This document shows, in pieces, positions 17,071 to 25,055 of a stretch of DNA of 64,000 nucleotides. Position 1 is the first letter of the stretch, and the number at the start of each line of letters is the position of its first letter. The translations under genes were made by a program, and so were the position numbers. Source of the DNA: Streptomyces sp. NA04227 (GTDB taxonomy: Bacteria; Actinomycetota; Actinomycetes; Streptomycetales; Streptomycetaceae). The DNA lies in assembly GCF_013364195.1 (NCBI RefSeq), contig NZ_CP054918.1, positions 1,849,001 to 1,913,000 on the forward strand, written 5' to 3'. The notes under the pieces were generated by a model. The model saw nothing but the letters and a program-made list of their open reading frames with translations, did not search any database and was not told the DNA's origin.

Positions 17071-18407
17071 GTGGCCCGCCCGCCGGTGGTGTCGCTGTCG
17101 GCCCGGACGATGCGGGCTCGCTGCACCGTCGGGATGTGGTCCTGGTGGTGGCCGTACGGATGGATCGGGCCCCGGGCGAGGCGTTCGTTGCCGGGCCCCT
17201 TGAACGGCGCTGGCGTGTGGGCCGCCCCAACGAGGTGGTGTCGAACACCGCCCGGCGCACGTCGTACACCAATCCACAGCTCGTTCCGCTGCTGTGGGCG
17301 CCCGACCTCCGGTGGCACAAGGAGTGCCCCGCGGAGGTGGTGTCCCCGGCCGGTTTCCGGCTCCGTGCCCTCGAACTCATCAGTCTCAGTACGTCGATGA
17401 GCACCGCGCTGGCGGACATGGAGACACCCGCGTCGGCGAACGCGGTGGCTCTCCTGCACGGCATACTTCCGGCCGCCGGGCCCTCGGAGCTGCCCAAGGC
17501 ACTGCAGTTCAGCGCGAACATCGACGCGCACCATCGGCAAGGTGAGCAGCGCGACTGGGTGTCGGCCCAGCTGCCGAGCGGCTGTCGCCTCGCCGAGACC
17601 GAACGCGAGATGGTGCACGGCGTACTCGTCACGCCGCGGCACGAACTGCCCATCCTGCACGCCGATTTGGAGCTCGGCGCATCGGATCAATGGCTGTGGA
17701 AGATGCTGTACGCGACGGAGTACGCGCCGCCGATCGAGGCCGAGGAGGAACTACGGGAGCTGCGGCTGCGCCTGCCGACCGCCGTTCGCGGGGTGGCCGG
17801 TTCCCGAGGGGTGTCACTGGCGGGGACCTCGCCCGATCCCAACCCGGCACAGCCCGCGCACTACCAGTACTACGACGCCACCAGCTTCCATCTGGCGACG
17901 CTGTACAGCGATGCCTTGGCACTGGCGTGCCTGCAGCGGATCGTCCTCGACGCGTTCGGCCGGGAAGTGGCCCGGATGGGCGAGAGCGAACCTCGACGGC
18001 GCAAGGTGGGCCAGTTGGAGCGCGACCTCCTCGTCTTCCGTCGCAGCTACTGGGCCGCGGACTTCGGACGGCAGGCCGTGTCCACGGCGATCGTGCAGAA
18101 CTTCCAGCGGGACTGTGGTCTGCCGGAGGCCTTGCAGAGCCTGGTCAGCGACCTCGGCGAGCTGGCCAGGCAGGTGCAGGCGGCGGAGACCGAGACGACG
18201 AACGCGATCCTGGGGCTGCTGGCCGCGATCGGCGTTCCGCTGGGTACGGGGCTGGCGATCTGGCAGGGGCTGCCGCAGTCCGGGGAGGCGGCCCTGTACC
18301 GGACGTTGGGCATCACCTGCCTGACCACGGCGCTCCTCACCGGCACCTTCCCCGGTCTGCGCCGTCTGTTCGTGGACCTCTTCCGACGCCGCAGGAGGTG
18401 GCGGTGA
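17067..18407 (+). CDS. CorA-like protein with two C-terminal membrane helices, function unknown
   Basis: 446 residues from a GTG overlapping the previous stop. A large soluble N-terminal part with no recognised motif leads into a helical bundle and coiled coil (about 285-380). Two hydrophobic helices (381-401 and 411-428) and a basic Arg-rich tail follow. The order long helix, TN dipeptide, two TM helices, short basic tail recalls CorA-type channels, but the signature GMN between the helices is absent. Membrane-anchored products at the end of small accessory operons often act as effectors that damage the membrane; that is inference. It ends in a 4-base overlap (GTGA) with the third gene. Confidence 0.6.
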   Translation: MSGPPAGGVAVGPDDAGSLHRRDVVLVVAVRMDRAPGEAFVAGPLERRWRVGRPNEVVSNTARRTSYTNPQLVPLLWAPDLRWHKECPAEVVSPAGFRLRALELISLSTSMSTALADMETPASANAVALLHGILPAAGPSELPKALQFSANIDAHHRQGEQRDWVSAQLPSGCRLAETEREMVHGVLVTPRHELPILHADLELGASDQWLWKMLYATEYAPPIEAEEELRELRLRLPTAVRGVAGSRGVSLAGTSPDPNPAQPAHYQYYDATSFHLATLYSDALALACLQRIVLDAFGREVARMGESEPRRRKVGQLERDLLVFRRSYWAADFGRQAVSTAIVQNFQRDCGLPEALQSLVSDLGELARQVQAAETETTNAILGLLAAIGVPLGTGLAIWQGLPQSGEAALYRTLGITCLTTALLTGTFPGLRRLFVDLFRRRRRWR

Positions 18408-19705
18408 CCGCCGCCTTCGCCCGGCCGCCCCGCCACGCACCCGGTTTCCCCGCAGACTGCGCGGACGCCGGAGACGTCCTCGGCCGGACAGCCGAGGAAG
18501 GCTGGCGCACGGTCACCCTCGTGGTGGTGACCAGTGCGCTGCGGGCCAGTGTGGAAGAGCGCGGGGACCACGACGCGGGGCTACGACGCGTACGGGAGAG
18601 CCTGGCCCTTGTCGCGGACGGTACGGATGGGAGCCGGTGGTCCGCGTCGTACTACGGAAAGGATCTGGTCCTCGTCTCGCGCGACGCGGCAGGCCCTCCC
18701 CGGCTCCGGTTCGCCGAAGGGGTGCGGCACGGGTGGGCCTGGGACCGGGTGCCGCTCGACGGGAGCGTCGAACGGCGTCGCCGGGCGCTGCTGTTCGCCT
18801 GCTACGAGGTGTCGTTGGCCGCCCGGCTCAGGCGCGACCGGGCGGAGATCCAGGAGACGCGCGCCGGGCCGGTGGTGGGCGGGGTCCCGCGCGTGCTGGG
18901 CACTGCTGCCGGGGCCGCGTCGCTGCTGGCCGGGGTGCTGGTACGACCACTGGGCGGCGCCGACGGCGTACCGGGGGCCGGGCCCGGCGAGGATCCGCGG
19001 CTGCCCGGTGTTCCGTCCGCCGACGGCTGGAGCGAGACCGTCGCGGGGCGCGCGGCCGGCGACTGCTACGCGGTCACCGACGTGCACGACATCGAGTGGG
19101 GCACCCTGCGCCGCACGGACGGCGCGCGCCTCACCGAGGGCAACGCCCATGAGGTGCTTTCGCTGGCGGAGTCGTGGCTGGCGGGCCGCGCGGACACGGC
19201 AGCGGTACTGAGGGAGGCGTACCGGCTCCGGCTGGGGAGGGAGGCCGATCTGCTGGAGCACTTGCGCACCTTGAGCGAGACCGTGCGGCCGGGCGGTCGC
19301 CTGCACGCGACCCTGGGCGACGGACTGAGCGGACTGGTACCGGACGCCGCGGCCCTGCGTACGGCGGTGATCGCCGCCAATGGTCGTACCGAGGGGCGTA
19401 TGCACAGCGGCGCGGGAGTGGCACGGCTGGCCGGCATCGACCTCGCGGCAGCGCGCGAGCGGGCCCACTTCAGCCTGCACGTGACCAAGACGCTGAAGGG
19501 AACCGCGTGCCCGCAGGCCGCGGTGCACGAGTTCGGGACGCCTCTGGACACGGAGGCCGCCACGTACGCGATGGAGTTTCTCGGCGGTCTCGCCCGCTCC
19601 GGCGCGGGGCACGCCTCGCACCATCTCGTGCACGCCCGGCGATGGCGCGACTGGTGGGGGGAGCATCTGCCGCCCTCGGCCCGTGCGGCCTTCGCGCGCC
19701 TGTGA
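18404..19705 (+). CDS. Unknown protein, third gene of the accessory operon
   Basis: 433 residues from GTG 18404, with a perfect AGGAGG just upstream and a 4-base overlap with the CorA-like gene. A possible short membrane segment lies near residues 160-185 (LGTAAGAASLLAGVLVRPL). The C-terminal half is rich in His and Glu: TDVHDIEWGTLRR, FSLHVTKTLKG, HASHHLVHARRWRDWW. No known family was recognised. Clustered His in GHASHHLVH could bind metal. Tight coupling to its two neighbours implies one shared process. It converges on the nucleotidyltransferase gene with only 6 bases between the stops. Confidence 0.55.
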   Translation: MTAAFARPPRHAPGFPADCADAGDVLGRTAEEGWRTVTLVVVTSALRASVEERGDHDAGLRRVRESLALVADGTDGSRWSASYYGKDLVLVSRDAAGPPRLRFAEGVRHGWAWDRVPLDGSVERRRRALLFACYEVSLAARLRRDRAEIQETRAGPVVGGVPRVLGTAAGAASLLAGVLVRPLGGADGVPGAGPGEDPRLPGVPSADGWSETVAGRAAGDCYAVTDVHDIEWGTLRRTDGARLTEGNAHEVLSLAESWLAGRADTAAVLREAYRLRLGREADLLEHLRTLSETVRPGGRLHATLGDGLSGLVPDAAALRTAVIAANGRTEGRMHSGAGVARLAGIDLAAARERAHFSLHVTKTLKGTACPQAAVHEFGTPLDTEAATYAMEFLGGLARSGAGHASHHLVHARRWRDWWGEHLPPSARAAFARL

Positions 19706-19711
19706 GCAGAC

Positions 19712-20650
19712 TCAGGCGGGGGTCCAGGCCCAGGCCTGTGAACTCCACACCGAGCCAACGGAGTTGACGTCATCCCGGGCCGCCGGTTCCGGACTTCGCA
19801 GGACCCGTTCCCAAAAGCGCGACAGGCGGTCCGCGGCCTCGGGCAGCCGCCCGAACGGCAGCCGGTCCACGAAGGTCGCCGTGTCCCAGAAGTCCAGCCA
19901 CTCGGCGGGCGGTGCGGGGAGGCGGGCCGGTGGAACGAGGCCGCGGTCGGTCATGTCCGCTACGAGGTCCTGGCGCATCGCCGTCAACTCGAGTGCGGGG
20001 AAGGCGGGATGAGCCACGGCCAGGAGCATGTCGCTCAGGTCCCACCAGTGTGTGTTGACACGGCCGCCGCTGCGTCGCCGGGTGTAGCGCAGCAGTTTCT
20101 CCGTCAGGAACCGGTAGCCGCTGACCGACGGCACGGTGACCGCTCCCGTCGGTCCGGGGAAGTCGAGCGGTACGGTGCGCGCGCTGCTCCGCGCCAGGGC
20201 TTCCGGGGTGAGGAGCAGGCCGAGGAGTACCGGCGGGAGCTTCTCGGGCCCGGTGATGCTCACCAGCGCCCGGTACACCGTGGGCGCCGAGCCGGAACTG
20301 AAGACCACCGGCTCGTGGCGCGTCACCGTCAGCGACTCTCCGCGCGGGCCGGACGGCAGCGCTGCCGACGCGAGGAGTTCCCGGCCGGCTTCCGCTCCCA
20401 GGGCGAGGTCGAGATCGTTCGGCAGCCGGGCCGAAGGGCCGATCCACGCGGTCAGCGCCGCCGAGCCCTTGAGGTACCAGTTGTCGGGGCCGAGCGCCTG
20501 ACGGAGGCTGTGCAGGGTGATCGCGAGAGCCGTGAGGTGGTGACGGTCCGCGAGGGGGCGGGAGTTCCAGGCGTTCCAGGCGTTCCAGGCGTCTTCGGTG
20601 CGGGGGTCGGCCGTACTCGATGCGCCTGTCCGCCACTCCCCTGTGTCCAT
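19712..20650 (-). CDS. AbiEii/AbiGii-type nucleotidyltransferase
   Basis: 312 residues. The nucleotidyltransferase signature is clear: YLKGSAALTAW (about 59-69) followed by LPNDLDLAL (77-85), the GS...DxD arrangement of the AbiEii toxin family. The family's YRFLTEKLLRYTRRR and WWDLSDML elements lie downstream. AbiEii proteins are abortive-infection or toxin enzymes that transfer nucleotides, for example to tRNA 3' ends. No AbiEi-like antitoxin is adjacent. Instead the gene lies 22 bases downstream of a reverse transcriptase in the same orientation, with its own GGGGAG ribosome site. Residues 21-29 are a 3x repeat (AWN) from a tandem 9-bp DNA repeat. Confidence 0.8.
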   Translation of the reverse strand: MDTGEWRTGASSTADPRTEDAWNAWNAWNSRPLADRHHLTALAITLHSLRQALGPDNWYLKGSAALTAWIGPSARLPNDLDLALGAEAGRELLASAALPSGPRGESLTVTRHEPVVFSSGSAPTVYRALVSITGPEKLPPVLLGLLLTPEALARSSARTVPLDFPGPTGAVTVPSVSGYRFLTEKLLRYTRRRSGGRVNTHWWDLSDMLLAVAHPAFPALELTAMRQDLVADMTDRGLVPPARLPAPPAEWLDFWDTATFVDRLPFGRLPEAADRLSRFWERVLRSPEPAARDDVNSVGSVWSSQAWAWTPA

Positions 20651-20672
20651 CTGCCGCTCCCCTGTCCCGAGG

Positions 20673-21911
20673 TCACAACAGCGTAGTCACCGGCGGGAGT
20701 TGAGACCGGTCACGGGAGTCCGTAATCAGCCAGTCCCGCATCCGTGACGTGGGCGGGAGCCGGTGCGGGTTCCCGCGCAACGCGTCGACCCGGAAGGCGA
20801 GTTCGCGCAGCGGCGTGAACCCGGAGCCGTCGGCCACCGCGAGCAACTCCTGCGAGGCCGCGCGTGCGAGCAGCGGATGGCGACCGGCCAGCGCCAGCAG
20901 CCGCGCGGCCGTGAAGGCGTCCGGCTCGGTGGAGCGCAGCAGTTCCTGTGCCGCCGCCTGTCCGCCGGGCGTGCCCACGGCGCGGTCGAGGTAGTGGACG
21001 ACCCGGGGAAGCAGGACCGGCCGGCCGAGGGCCGCCCCGACAACCGTCGCACTGACCGTGTCGTCGGGCGGTGTGCGGGGCAGCGCGTACCGGAGCGCGG
21101 TGACGTCCCCGCTCGCCAGGCCGGTGCGCCACACCTCCTGGGGACTGCCCTCGACGACGCGGGCGGGACCGGCGAGAACGGCGGTCGGCGGGGCCAGGGT
21201 GCTCTTGTCCGGCGACAGACGCAGCCCGAGCCGGGTGAGCGCCGCGACGACGGCGGCGCGGATGTCGTCGGCCTCCTCCGCATCCCGTACGAAGATGTGC
21301 AGGTCGTCGCCCCAGCGTGTCCAGCGGTCCGGTGCGAGGGCGGCCACCGTCTCGTCGACCGGGGCGAGTGCCGCCGTGGCGAGGCGGTTGGACCAGCGGT
21401 GGCCGAGCAGCAGGCAACGGTCCGTGGCGGCGTGCAGCGAAGTGAGCGCTTCGGCCAGCCCTGCGGTGATCCATGGCGCGCCGGTCAAGGCTGCCAGGGG
21501 CAGGGATCGACCGAATCGGTGGACGTCGAGTACGAGTACCAGCGGCAGATCCCGCCGGGCGGCCAGTTCCCGTAGCCGGTGCTGCCGTGCTCGGTAGGCG
21601 GGGCGGTACTGCCAGTCCGGTGAGCGGTAGCTGAACACCTCGGGGCGCGGAGTGTGGGCGGCCAGGGCCTGTTCGGTGAGCAGGACCATGCGCGCACGGG
21701 TGAGGCTGGAGGCGACCGGCACCGTTTCGGTGCGCCGCGTGAGCGGAATCCGCAGCAGTCCGACGTCGAGCGGCCCGTCGTCGAGCGGACGGCCGAGAGC
21801 CAGTCGGCGGCGGACGTCGGCGGCGCCGAGGGCGTCGGGCACGTAATCCGTGAGCAAGTCGTCGTCGAATGCGGCGGCCAGTGCCCGTACCGGCAGTGCG
21901 TCCTCCGTCAT
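20673..21911 (-). CDS. Reverse transcriptase (RNA-directed DNA polymerase)
   Basis: 412 residues from the ATG at 21911. RT-fold blocks occur in order: the substrate-pocket region (TRRTETVPVASSLTRARMVL, about 58-77), VFSYRSP (92-98), and motif A LVLDVHRFGRSL with Asp129. Then come GHRWSNRLA (170-178, motif B), WGDDLHIF with the catalytic Asp pair at 202-203, and LGLRLSPDKST (228-238). All three catalytic Asp are intact, with Trp replacing the usual Tyr before GDD. The remaining ~170 residues are helical and unidentified; no maturase, Cas1 or nuclease domain is evident. It is divergent from cas3 (72-bp gap) and upstream of the nucleotidyltransferase. It is probably a defence-type RT rather than a group II intron, as no intron or ncRNA structure was recognised. 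Confidence 0.8.
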   Translation of the reverse strand: MTEDALPVRALAAAFDDDLLTDYVPDALGAADVRRRLALGRPLDDGPLDVGLLRIPLTRRTETVPVASSLTRARMVLLTEQALAAHTPRPEVFSYRSPDWQYRPAYRARQHRLRELAARRDLPLVLVLDVHRFGRSLPLAALTGAPWITAGLAEALTSLHAATDRCLLLGHRWSNRLATAALAPVDETVAALAPDRWTRWGDDLHIFVRDAEEADDIRAAVVAALTRLGLRLSPDKSTLAPPTAVLAGPARVVEGSPQEVWRTGLASGDVTALRYALPRTPPDDTVSATVVGAALGRPVLLPRVVHYLDRAVGTPGGQAAAQELLRSTEPDAFTAARLLALAGRHPLLARAASQELLAVADGSGFTPLRELAFRVDALRGNPHRLPPTSRMRDWLITDSRDRSQLPPVTTLL

Positions 21912-21943
21912 GGCGGCAGGATGGCACAGGTCGCGGGAGGCGG

Positions 21944-21959
21944 ATCCCGGCGACGGGAT
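21944..21959. promoter_or_regulatory. Inverted repeat in the RT/cas3 divergent control region
   Basis: ATCCCG gcga CGGGAT forms a perfect 6-bp-arm inverted repeat in the middle of the 72-bp gap between the divergent RT and cas3 starts. It is well placed to coordinate both operons. Confidence 0.45.
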
Positions 21960-21983
21960 TACCTGCGGTGGGTCCAACACCGC

Positions 21984-24866
21984 GTGGAGAAGGGGAAGTT
22001 GTTGACGAGCGCGGCGGGGCACGGGTACGAGCAGAGTGGTGAGCGGCAGGTGTGGGCGCTGCTCGGCAAGACCGCCAAGTACGCGGGCGGAACCGAGAAT
22101 CTGCTGCTTTCCCATCTGCTCGACACCGCCGCGGTCGCCGAGCGCCTGTGGTCGGACTACCTCTCACCCGCCACCCGCCGCGCGCTGGACCGGACGGCTG
22201 GAGGCAGCGGCCGGGGGCGGCACCTGCTGATGTGGCTCGGGGCCTTGCACGACCTGGGCAAGGCCACACCCGCGTGGCAGGGCAAGTACCCCGAGGCCGC
22301 GAGGGGTGTGCGGGCGGCCGGGCTCGGCTGGCACGCCCCGACCGTCGAGCGCTACGGATGGCGGCACGAGCGTGCGGGCGGGCACCTCGTGCGACGGCTG
22401 CTCGCCGAGCAGGGCTGGCCGGATGAGCACGTGGAGTGGGTCTGGCCGCTGATCGCCGGACATCATGGGCTCTTCCCGTCGGCCGGCGCGCTGAAGCCGC
22501 CGCCGCCCGCCCGTGGTCAGGCGGAGGGACGTCAGGGGTGGCCCGAGGTCCGGCGAATCCTCCTACGACGCGTGGGCGAACTGCTCGGCCTGGCGCCGGT
22601 GGCCGAGCTGGTGCCTGCCGAAGTCCCGTCCCGCGCACTCCAGTTGCACCTGTGCGGACTCGTCATGATGGCCGATCAGATCGCCAGCGGTGCAAAGCAC
22701 TTCAAGGGCATCAACGACCCCGCCGAGGTGAGTCTCGACACCGCTCGTGAGCGCGCGGGCAAGGCCTGGGCGGAGCTGGGGATGCGCCGTGGCTGGGAGG
22801 AACTTCCCGTGCCCGACGACGAGTTGTTCGAGCGTCGCCACGGCCAGCCGCCCCGGCCCGTACAGCGCCTGGCCGTCGAGACGGCCCGTGCGATGAGGGC
22901 TCCGGGGATGGTGATCATCGAGGCGCCGATGGGTGAGGGCAAGACCCGGGCGGGGCTGTTGGTCGCGGAGGTCCTGGCGGCCCGCTTCGGCTTCGGCGGA
23001 GTGTTCGTGGGCATGCCGCGCTGGTCGATCGCCACTCCCATGTTCCGTGAGGTCAAGGCCTGGGCGGAGGCCACGCAAGAGGGCCTCGGCACCCAGGTCG
23101 CCCTGCTGCATCTGTGGCACAACCTCGCTCCCGAGTGGACGGCCCTGCACCACGCGACGGCTCAGGAGCGGGCGGCGGCCCTCGGCGACTGCGCCGAGGG
23201 ACCGGACCCCGGTCCGCGGGAAAGTACGGGCGGGCAGGGCCCGGCGGACTTCTTCTTCGACCGGGGGCGTGGGCTGATGTGCCCGTTCGTCGTCGGTTCG
23301 TACGACGAGCTGCTCTACGCGGCGGCGCGCAGCTACTGGGCACCGATGCGGCTCGCCGGGCTCCTGGGCAAGGTGGTCGTCCTGGACGAGGTGCACGCGG
23401 TGGACGTCCATGGCTCCCAGTTCCTTCAGGAGGCACTGCGCTGGCTCGGACAGGCCCGGGTGCCGGTGGTGCTGCTGTCCGCGACGCTGACGGCGGATCA
23501 GCGCCAACAGGTGGCGGACGCCTACCTCGCGGGGGCGAGTGGCCGCGAGGATTACGAGGGTGAAGCGCTGCCGGATCCGGAGGGCTGTGCCCGTGTCACA
23601 GCGGTGTGCGCCCCGGCCGAGGGCGAGTCGGCTCCCGCCGCACCGCTGGTACGGACCTGTGGGAGCTTCCGGCCGGACCGCCCCCACACCGTCGAGGTAC
23701 TCGCCGAGGACGTGTCCGCTCCGCACCCGGAACCGGCCGAGTCCGCGCTCCTGGCACGCCTCGCGGAAGAACTCGCGGACGGCGGCTGCGCGCTGGTCAT
23801 CCGCGACACGAGCCTGCGGGCCCGGCGCCTTTACCCGTCGGTGCGGGACCTGTTCGGCCCCGACGAGGTCGTCCTGCTGCACGAGCAACTGACGGCGCGC
23901 GACCGCACCCAGCGCACGGAGTTCTGTCTGCGCGCCCTGTCCCCGCACGACGGCGCCGCACGGCCGCACCGACTGGTGGTGGTCGCCTCACGGGTCGCGG
24001 AGGAGTCGTTCGACGTGGACGTCGACCTGCTGATCACGGATCCCGCGCCCATCGACCTGCTGCTGCAGCGGGCGGGCCGGCTGCACCGCGATCCGTACCG
24101 GGAACGCCCCGCTCGACTGCGTACCCCGCGCGTCCTGGTCACCGGTATGGACGTCGGCGATACGCCGGGGAGCGGCACGGGCGACGTACCGCGATTTCTG
24201 CCCGACTGCGAGCAGCGGTACGGGCGTTACCCGCTCCTGGCCGCCGCCCACCTGATCCTTGCCGCCGCGCACTCCACCGGCGAACCCTGGACGCTGCCCC
24301 GGCGGATTCCGGAGCTGGTGGCCGCCGCGTACGACGAGCGGCTGGACCTTCCCGCCGTATGGCGCGAGGCCGCGGAATCCGCCCGGCGGAAGTGGCACGA
24401 GGTACGGCGGGAGCGCGCCGACGCAGCGCGGCTTCTGCTCCTGTCCCGGCGCGGCAGCGGGGAGGGCGGCACCCTGGCCGGGCTGCACCATGTGGCGGCT
24501 CCCGCGATCCCGGGCGGACGGGGCATGTCGGCCTTGGTACGCGGCGAACTCCCCCCGGCCGAAGCGGTCGTGGTGATCCGGGAGGGCGGCGCGTACCGGA
24601 CGCTGTCGGGTGTTCCCCTCGGGGACGAGGGCGAGACGGTACCCGCCGCGGTGATCGACGATCTCCTCACCCACACTCTTGAACTCCCGGCCGACTACGC
24701 ACCGCTGTATCCGGCCGTCCTGCACCCACTGCCCGCGTGGGAGAAGGAGCCGAGGCTTTCCTTCCGACAGGCCCTGGTGCTCGACGCCGAGTGCCGCGTC
24801 GAGTTGGCGGGGCGTCGTCTGCGGTACGACGCCGAGTTGGGCCTGGTCGAGGAGGACGGGGCGTAG
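21984..24866 (+). CDS. cas3: CRISPR-associated helicase-nuclease Cas3 (type I-E)
   Basis: 960 residues from GTG 21984; TTG codons at 21999 and 22002, directly after an AGAAGGGG ribosome site, are realistic alternatives. An HD nuclease domain comes first (LSHLLDTA with His44, ALHDLGK with His89-Asp90, and LIAGHHG). An SF2 helicase follows: EAPMGEGKT near residue 312, VVLDEVH near 468, LLSATLTADQ, and QRAGRLHRD near 695. All catalytic residues appear intact. Cas3 is recruited by Cascade to unwind and degrade target DNA. It is separated from cas8e by 189 bases, so the Cascade genes may have their own promoter. The C-terminal domain is of normal size, with no Cas2 fusion. Confidence 0.93.
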   Translation: MEKGKLLTSAAGHGYEQSGERQVWALLGKTAKYAGGTENLLLSHLLDTAAVAERLWSDYLSPATRRALDRTAGGSGRGRHLLMWLGALHDLGKATPAWQGKYPEAARGVRAAGLGWHAPTVERYGWRHERAGGHLVRRLLAEQGWPDEHVEWVWPLIAGHHGLFPSAGALKPPPPARGQAEGRQGWPEVRRILLRRVGELLGLAPVAELVPAEVPSRALQLHLCGLVMMADQIASGAKHFKGINDPAEVSLDTARERAGKAWAELGMRRGWEELPVPDDELFERRHGQPPRPVQRLAVETARAMRAPGMVIIEAPMGEGKTRAGLLVAEVLAARFGFGGVFVGMPRWSIATPMFREVKAWAEATQEGLGTQVALLHLWHNLAPEWTALHHATAQERAAALGDCAEGPDPGPRESTGGQGPADFFFDRGRGLMCPFVVGSYDELLYAAARSYWAPMRLAGLLGKVVVLDEVHAVDVHGSQFLQEALRWLGQARVPVVLLSATLTADQRQQVADAYLAGASGREDYEGEALPDPEGCARVTAVCAPAEGESAPAAPLVRTCGSFRPDRPHTVEVLAEDVSAPHPEPAESALLARLAEELADGGCALVIRDTSLRARRLYPSVRDLFGPDEVVLLHEQLTARDRTQRTEFCLRALSPHDGAARPHRLVVVASRVAEESFDVDVDLLITDPAPIDLLLQRAGRLHRDPYRERPARLRTPRVLVTGMDVGDTPGSGTGDVPRFLPDCEQRYGRYPLLAAAHLILAAAHSTGEPWTLPRRIPELVAAAYDERLDLPAVWREAAESARRKWHEVRRERADAARLLLLSRRGSGEGGTLAGLHHVAAPAIPGGRGMSALVRGELPPAEAVVVIREGGAYRTLSGVPLGDEGETVPAAVIDDLLTHTLELPADYAPLYPAVLHPLPAWEKEPRLSFRQALVLDAECRVELAGRRLRYDAELGLVEEDGA

Positions 24867-25055
24867 GGCGGGCGCTCCGGTTCGCGAGGCGTGCTCGGGC
24901 GCCCCCATACCGGCGGCCCGCCGCCGAAGGCCAACCGGACACACCGGCGCCGGGCGTTGTCGGGGAAATGACTCAATCACTCACCGTGTCAATCCCCTTG
25001 TGGAAGGCTGGATTTGATCCGGCGTCCCGGGTCCGACGTCGTGAGGGAACCGTTC

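Noticed and set aside
20673..21911. Group II intron carrying the RT
   Set aside because: No maturase X or endonuclease domain, and no intron boundary or domain V-like structure recognised around it.
21912..22115. In-frame upstream extension of the reverse transcriptase
   Set aside because: It would overlap the cas3 start, has no ribosome site and lacks coding character; the start at 21911 is preferred.
24867..25055. Possible CRISPR leader or repeats between cas3 and cas8e
   Set aside because: Only a short ACTCA direct repeat is present; there is no 28-29-bp palindromic repeat or spacer spacing.
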